A stretch of 17,442 bases of DNA from Gallionellaceae bacterium. Lineage in GTDB: Bacteria; Pseudomonadota; Gammaproteobacteria; Burkholderiales; Gallionellaceae. The notes under the pieces are model-generated. The model did no database searches. It was not told where the DNA came from and was given only the letters and a program-made list of their open reading frames with translations. Numbering within the stretch: position 1 is the stretch's first letter; every line of letters begins with the position of its first letter. A program made the position numbers and the translations under genes. The DNA is taken from positions 1-17,442 of the forward strand of contig JAUYFR010000262.1 in the NCBI GenBank assembly GCA_030690855.1, in the 5' to 3' direction. Shown piece after piece: positions 13,153 to 17,442 of the stretch.

Positions 13153-13171
13153 TACAATGCGCGCCGTTTCG
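13153..13171 (+). promoter_or_regulatory. Putative promoter of the OmpA-family gene
   Basis: TACAAT (13153-13158) is followed by GCGCGCCGTTTCG, the same block that precedes tRNA-Ser at 1736-1754 with one base changed. TTGAGA at 13132-13137 could be a -35 at a short 15-base spacing. Transcription would start about 60 bases before the ATG at 13228. Confidence 0.4.
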
Positions 13172-13227
13172 AGTTCAGCAAGCAAAGAAGTCGGCATTTT
13201 TTTGATTAAGATGATTAGGGGTTTGGT

Positions 13228-14304
13228 ATGAAGAATTTAGGTCTTTCCACAATTTTATTGGGCGTGGCGCTTTCTGCGAACGCTCAATCAGCTGATTTTG
13301 AGGGCACTTACGCAGGCATATTGGTGGGTAACAACACTTCTAGCGAGTCTGGTTTGTCTGACAAAAGCAGTGCCTACCTTGGTTTAAAGGGGGGCTACAA
13401 CTGGAATTTCAGCGACATCTTAGTTGGGGCTGAGGCGTTTTACGATGGACACACTTCGTCGTACACCCACGATGATGTTGGTGTAGATGCGCGTCTTGGT
13501 TTGCCGATGGAACGTTGGTTGCCTTACGCCAAGCTGGGCGTTGCTGCATCACACCCCGGTGAGCGTTTGCATGGTGGCGTGGGTGTTGAGTACAGCCTGA
13601 CAGATCGTTGGTCTTTAAATGCTGAGTGGACAACCGATAAGAAAGACAGTTTGCGCAATAACAACATCGGTATTGGTTTCAACTATCAGTATGGCGGGGC
13701 TTCTCGTTCAGCAGCCGTTCGCGCGGCAGCAGACAAGGCGGCCGCAGAGCGCGCTGCAGCAGAAAAAGCTGCTGCCGATAAAGCAGCCGCTGATAAGGCC
13801 GCTGCCGAAAAGGCGGCAAGTGAGAAAGCGCCTGTGACTAAAGTAGAAGCTGAAAAAGCGCCTGTAGTGAAAGCGGCTACAGAAAAAATAGTCGCGGAAA
13901 AGGCGAAAGACCCTTTATACAAAACCATCGTTGATGAAAAGAAAATCACCCTTGAAGGAGCAAGCTTTGCTAGCGGCTCAGCGGTTTTGAATAAATCAGC
14001 CAGCGCTGAGTTGGCAAAAGCAGTTGAGTTCGCTGCCGTCAATAAAGAGGCTGATTTAGCGATTACGGGCTATACCGATGATCGTGGCGATGCGGCTAAA
14101 AACGTTAAGCTGTCTGCTGCGCGTGCTGAAGCAGTTAAGGCTTATCTGATCAAGAATGGCGTAGCTGCTGATCGTTTGTCTGCAAAAGGTGAAGGCGCTG
14201 CAAATCCAGTAGCTGATAACAAAACAGCTGAAGGCCGTGCTAAGAACCGTCGCGTAGAAATTGGCGCGGTAGTTAGAGAAGAGAAGAAAGTGCTTGTGAA
14301 GTAA
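13228..14304 (+). CDS. OmpA-family outer-membrane protein with Ala/Lys linker
   Basis: This 358-residue protein has a signal peptide (about 1-20, cleaved after ANA), an N-terminal beta-barrel-like domain (about 22-155, OMP beta-brl type ending FNYQY), an alanine- and lysine-rich linker (about 160-226), and an OmpA C-terminal peptidoglycan-binding domain (about 238-348). The domain holds TGYTDDRGDAAKN (D284 and neighbours), SAARAEAVKAYL (R299) and RAKNRRVEI, matching residues that hold diaminopimelate. It should anchor the outer membrane to the cell wall. AGGGG 7-11 bases before the ATG serves as ribosome site. A strong terminator follows at 14325. The linker is built of 15-base codon repeats. 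A TACAAT promoter with GC-rich discriminator is about 70 bases upstream. Confidence 0.9.
   Translation: MKNLGLSTILLGVALSANAQSADFEGTYAGILVGNNTSSESGLSDKSSAYLGLKGGYNWNFSDILVGAEAFYDGHTSSYTHDDVGVDARLGLPMERWLPYAKLGVAASHPGERLHGGVGVEYSLTDRWSLNAEWTTDKKDSLRNNNIGIGFNYQYGGASRSAAVRAAADKAAAERAAAEKAAADKAAADKAAAEKAASEKAPVTKVEAEKAPVVKAATEKIVAEKAKDPLYKTIVDEKKITLEGASFASGSAVLNKSASAELAKAVEFAAVNKEADLAITGYTDDRGDAAKNVKLSAARAEAVKAYLIKNGVAADRLSAKGEGAANPVADNKTAEGRAKNRRVEIGAVVREEKKVLVK
13724..13817 (+). repeat. Imperfect 15-bp coding repeats (AADKA/AAEKA linker)
   Basis: Within the OmpA-family gene, units like GCCGCTGATAAGGCC recur about six times and encode AAADK, AAAER and AAAEK. They form the flexible helical linker between the barrel and the peptidoglycan-binding domain. 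Such codon repeats are prone to copy-number change between strains. Confidence 0.7.
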
Positions 14305-14324
14305 TTCTGAGCATTTGAAGTTCA

Positions 14325-14356
14325 GCAAAAAGGCGGGAGCTCTCCCGCCTTTTTGC
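14325..14356 (+). terminator. Rho-independent terminator of the OmpA-family gene
   Basis: Stem GGCGGGA (14332-14338), loop GCTC, stem TCCCGCC (14343-14349), flanked by A5 and T5 that extend pairing to 14 bp from 14325 to 14356. The T-run follows directly, and the A-run makes it usable in both directions. It lies 20 bases after the stop at 14304. Confidence 0.93.
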
Positions 14357-14407
14357 TATGTAAAATTGATTTTACAAAATTGTCGTTAAATTAGGCGGGC
14401 TACGAAC

Positions 14408-16537
14408 ATGAATACGTCATTACATACTTGGAATTTTTTTCGTGCGGGCGGATTTGATCAGGTGCGGCTAGATAGTGGCGCTGATTTATTAGCGCTGAAT
14501 GAGTTGGATCAAAAGCTCTGGGTGGCGTTGAGTTGCCCAACGCGCGGTATCGAATTTGATAGCAGTACGCTCGACATGATTGATAGCGATAACGATGGCT
14601 ATGTGCGGGCCAATGAAATTTTAGCTGCTGTAAATTGGATAGCGCCGCTGCTAAAAAATCCTGATTCACTCGCGAGCGAATCAGATCGTTTGCAACTCTC
14701 AAATATCAATGACAGCAATGAGCAGGGCGCGCAAATTCTTTCGGCGGCACGGCATATTTTAAAAACGGTGGGCAAGCCGGATGCGGACGAAATTTCACTC
14801 GCTGAGTTGCAGGGTATCGAAAAGTTTTTTGCTGGTTTGCAATTGAATGGTGACGGCGTGTTGTGCGCTAAGCAGGCTGATGGAGCAAACTTGCAGGCTG
14901 TGGTTACGGAAATTGAAAAAACAATGGGTAGCGTTGCCGATGTCAGCGGCGATCAGGGGGTGAATGAAGCTCAGGTGGCACAATTCTTTGCCGAGGCTGC
15001 TGAGTATGTGGCGTGGTATAGCAAAGCCGATGCCACCGTGTTGCCGCTGGGTGAAGAGAGTGAGGATGCTGCCGCAGCGTTGCAGGCAGTCAAAGTAAAG
15101 ATTGGCGATTACTTCACGCGCTGCCAGATCGCGGCTTATGACGGACGTACTGCTGGCTTGTTAAATCACTCGACTGAAGACTATCAAAAATTGGCGGTCG
15201 GCAATTTGTCTGCCGATAACGTTGAGGTTGCCGCTTTTCCGTTAGCGGCGATTGAGGCTAATAAGTCTTTATCACTGTTGCAAGGGATTAATCCAGCGTG
15301 GCAACAAAAAGTAGAAAATTTGCGCACGTGTGTCGTGTTGCCGATATTGGGTGATAAGCAAAATATCACTGCAACAGAGTGGCTTGCGTTGTGTGAAAAA
15401 TTTTTGGCTTTTGAGGCGTGGCAAAGCAGTAAGCCAGCAAGCAAGATTGATGTTTTAGGGGTTGCTCGTTTGCGTGAAATATTGGCGAGCGATAGTCAGG
15501 CTGGGTTAGCGCGTTATTTTGAACAGGACAAAATTGCGGCGGCGGAAATAAAAGAGATTCGTTCCGTCGAGCGCTTGATTCGTTACCAGCGTGATCTGTT
15601 GCAGTTGGCGAATAATTTTGTATCGTTCCGTGATTTTTATTCAGGCAAAAAGAAAGCGATTTTTCAGGTGGGTACGCTGTATCTGGATGGTCGTAGCTGT
15701 GAGCTGTGTATTCGAGTTGATGAGGTGAATGCGCATGCGGCTTTTGCTACGCCGAGTGGCGTCTGCTTGGCTTACTGTGAGTTGTTGCGTAACGGTGGGG
15801 CAGAAAAAATGAACATTGTTGCTGCCTTCACGGCGGGTGATTCTGATTTCTTGCGCGCTGGTCGTCATGGCATTTTTTATGACCGCAAAGGACAAGATTG
15901 GAATGCGACGATTGTGCGTATCGTCGATCATCCGATTAGTATTCGTCAGGCATTTTGGTTGCCCTATAAAAAAGTATCGGCTACGATTAGCGAGCAGATG
16001 CAAAAGTTTGCCGCAACCAAAGTCAGCGCTGGACATGATGAAAGAGTGCAGACGGTGACTGTGGTTACCAGTGCGGTGGTGGCGCCGCCGAGTGCGCCGC
16101 CTAAGCCCGCATTTGACGTGGCTAAATTTGCCGGTATTTTTGCGGCGATTGGGCTGGCGATTGGCGCGATCGGCGGCATGGTGGCATCCATTGTGGGGGG
16201 CATTATTAGCCTGAAATTTTGGCAAATTCCGTTTGCCTTTGTTGGTTTGATGTTGGCAGTCTCTGGCCCCTCCATGCTATTGGCATGGTTCAAACTAAAA
16301 CATCGCAACTTAGGGCCGATTCTCGACGCATGCGGTTGGGCGATTAATGCCCGCGTGTTGATTAATATTCCGTTTGGCACTTCGCTCACGGCATTGGCTA
16401 CATTGCCCAGAGGTGCGCAACGCTCTTTAGTTGATCCGTATGCAGAGAAAAAATCGTGGTGGCATTTCACTTGGATTTTTGTGCTGTTCTGGGGCTTGAT
16501 GGTATGGGCGTGGTACGTGGGACTTTTTTCAAAATAA
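14408..16537 (+). CDS. 709-aa EF-hand protein with C-terminal membrane helices
   Basis: This protein has no recognised family name. A canonical EF-hand calcium loop occurs early (D59-S-D61-N-D63-G-Y65 to E70). Degenerate loops follow, around LNGDGVLC (about 154-161) and DVSGDQGVNEAQ (about 178-189), where ligand positions are lost. A long mixed middle section (200-550) has no visible motif; it includes YLDGRSCELCIRVDEV. A Pro/Ala-rich linker precedes three probable membrane helices (about 573-602, 606-628 and 685-707). The C-terminus has WWHFTWIFVLFWG. There is no signal peptide, so the large N-terminal part probably faces the cytoplasm if the helices insert in the usual way. ATG 14408 lacks a clear Shine-Dalgarno. 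It follows the terminator, so it is its own unit, and the PagL-like gene starts 20 bp after it. Confidence 0.8.
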   Translation: MNTSLHTWNFFRAGGFDQVRLDSGADLLALNELDQKLWVALSCPTRGIEFDSSTLDMIDSDNDGYVRANEILAAVNWIAPLLKNPDSLASESDRLQLSNINDSNEQGAQILSAARHILKTVGKPDADEISLAELQGIEKFFAGLQLNGDGVLCAKQADGANLQAVVTEIEKTMGSVADVSGDQGVNEAQVAQFFAEAAEYVAWYSKADATVLPLGEESEDAAAALQAVKVKIGDYFTRCQIAAYDGRTAGLLNHSTEDYQKLAVGNLSADNVEVAAFPLAAIEANKSLSLLQGINPAWQQKVENLRTCVVLPILGDKQNITATEWLALCEKFLAFEAWQSSKPASKIDVLGVARLREILASDSQAGLARYFEQDKIAAAEIKEIRSVERLIRYQRDLLQLANNFVSFRDFYSGKKKAIFQVGTLYLDGRSCELCIRVDEVNAHAAFATPSGVCLAYCELLRNGGAEKMNIVAAFTAGDSDFLRAGRHGIFYDRKGQDWNATIVRIVDHPISIRQAFWLPYKKVSATISEQMQKFAATKVSAGHDERVQTVTVVTSAVVAPPSAPPKPAFDVAKFAGIFAAIGLAIGAIGGMVASIVGGIISLKFWQIPFAFVGLMLAVSGPSMLLAWFKLKHRNLGPILDACGWAINARVLINIPFGTSLTALATLPRGAQRSLVDPYAEKKSWWHFTWIFVLFWGLMVWAWYVGLFSK

Positions 16538-16557
16538 CCTTCATCAGATAGCTTGCA

Positions 16558-17175
16558 ATGCAGATACCTAAAATTTTATGGAGTCATTCTTTCGCTACCA
16601 AGTCACTGCGCTTGGTAGTGACTGCATTTCTGTTGTTTCCAGTGAGTGCCTTTAGCGAAGGATCGGGCTGGGGCGTTGGTGGGTATGCCGGCCAATACTA
16701 CGACACTGAGCCTGCCGGATTCACCCAAGGCAAGGCGTCCTACCTGAATCACTATATGGTTGCCATCACCGCCAGCAAGACTATCTGGCGCGCCGACGCG
16801 ATCCCGTTGTCGTTGGAAATCGATGGAATGATCGGCCAGCAGTTCGGCATTGCGTCAATAACTGAAGTAGCCTTCGCCCCTGTTCTACGCTGGGGTTGGT
16901 TTCCCTGGAACGATCTATTGCACACCGATTTTCGTGCGGGTCCTTTGGGTGTTTCTTACACGACAGCCATCAGTCCACTGGAGAGAGGTCCAAGTGGTGA
17001 CGGCAGTCGTCTGCTGAATTTTCTGATGCTCGAATTGGATTTCTCACTTCCCAATGAGAGATCGAAGGAGGTTTTTATGCGACTACACCATCGTTGTAGC
17101 ATTTACGGATTGTTAAATAATTACGGCGCAAATGGTGAGGATTTCTTAGTCTTCGGATACCGACGCCATTTCTGA
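16558..17175 (+). CDS. PagL-like outer-membrane protein (lipid A deacylase-like)
   Basis: This 205-residue protein has a signal peptide (about 1-33, ending SAFS) and a beta-strand-rich body with alternating hydrophobic residues. The C-terminus (RLHHRCSIYGLLNNYG, then GEDFLVFGYRRHF) matches the end of PagL/acyloxyacyl hydrolase-like proteins, where HxS supplies the catalytic histidine and serine. Here the aligned position reads H178-R-C180, so a cysteine replaces the serine, and S181 is shifted by one. PagL removes the 3-O-linked acyl chain of lipid A in the outer membrane. Activity is uncertain because of this change. The barrel ends on aromatic F205, as outer-membrane barrels do. It lies 20 bp after the EF-hand protein and may share its mRNA. 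Ribosome site weak. Confidence 0.62.
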   Translation: MQIPKILWSHSFATKSLRLVVTAFLLFPVSAFSEGSGWGVGGYAGQYYDTEPAGFTQGKASYLNHYMVAITASKTIWRADAIPLSLEIDGMIGQQFGIASITEVAFAPVLRWGWFPWNDLLHTDFRAGPLGVSYTTAISPLERGPSGDGSRLLNFLMLELDFSLPNERSKEVFMRLHHRCSIYGLLNNYGANGEDFLVFGYRRHF

Positions 17176-17281
17176 ACCGCTTGATATTGCTCAACCCGTA
17201 AGTCGACACACACGTCAAATCAAATTCATCACCATGATTTAGATTCGTCACCCATTTCATCGATTTACATTCACCGTGGTA

Positions 17282-17442
17282 ATGGATAACAATGCCCACC
17301 TGCCTGTAATCGTGATCAACGCCATGCGCCCCACTCTTGCTAATACCGTCACCTTTCGCGAAGTATGGGCATGGGCAATGTACGACTTCGCCAACTCTGG
17401 CTATACCACGGTCGTCATTACCGCGATCTTCAATGCCTACTT
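17282..17442 (+). CDS. MFS transporter, UMF1/Atg22-like (5' end, partial)
   Basis: The open frame runs off the right edge, giving 53 residues. The stretch FREVWAWAMYDFANSGYTTVV followed by ITAIFNAY is the first membrane helix signature of UMF1/Atg22-like major facilitator permeases. These are about 430-residue, 12-helix transporters with unknown substrates in bacteria. Either ATG 17282 or ATG 17324 could be the start. Family homology begins after the second, and neither has a strong ribosome site. The 106 bases between the PagL-like stop and 17282 show no clear terminator or promoter. Confidence 0.82.
   Translation, partial: MDNNAHLPVIVINAMRPTLANTVTFREVWAWAMYDFANSGYTTVVITAIFNAY

Noticed and set aside
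13686..14042. Minus-strand 118-aa frame across the OmpA linker
   Set aside because: It is the complement of Ala/Lys codon repeats and has no independent features.

Overview
The window looks like a betaproteobacterial chromosome, probably Nitrosomonadales or Gallionellaceae-like. This is an inference from mixed GC content and from the gene set: serS near tRNA-Ser, mltF, mtnA, rmuC, an OmpA-family protein with an Ala/Lys linker, and a UMF1-type MFS transporter. No gene here fixes the genus.

Region 1 (1-1858) is housekeeping. It holds the 3' end of serS, a convergent mltF, and a tRNA-Ser(CGA) transcribed divergently from mltF. A perfect 27-bp inverted repeat lies between serS and mltF.

Region 2 (1859-10648) is an accessory zone starting directly at the tRNA 3' end. 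In order it contains: the 3' remnant of a methyltransferase; a HigBA-like toxin-antitoxin pair; a two-gene operon of an Abi/UG-like reverse transcriptase and a PD-(D/E)XK nuclease, which is the best candidate for an anti-phage system; a truncated NERD-domain gene cut by a mobile-repeat-like junction; a GC-rich gene of unknown function; a minus-strand M29-like metallopeptidase; a 2OG-Fe(II) oxygenase; a VapBC-type pair; MqsRA; and a frameshifted HEPN-like gene that overlaps the start of mtnA. No integrase, transposase gene or CRISPR array was seen. Several MITE- or REP-like palindromes are scattered through it.

Region 3 (10645-17442) is metabolic and cell-envelope: mtnA (methionine salvage), rmuC, an OmpA-family porin/peptidoglycan anchor followed by a strong terminator, a 709-aa EF-hand membrane protein, a PagL-like outer-membrane protein, and the start of an MFS transporter. 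mtnA carries a 105-bp palindromic element inserted in frame at a TA dinucleotide, so the protein has an extra 35-residue Pro/Gly-rich segment.

Three toxin-antitoxin pairs plus the RT-nuclease operon lie within about 8 kb next to a tRNA, which fits a defence island. Two toxin genes appear to be transcribed without a leader. Two minus-strand operons share near-identical promoters.
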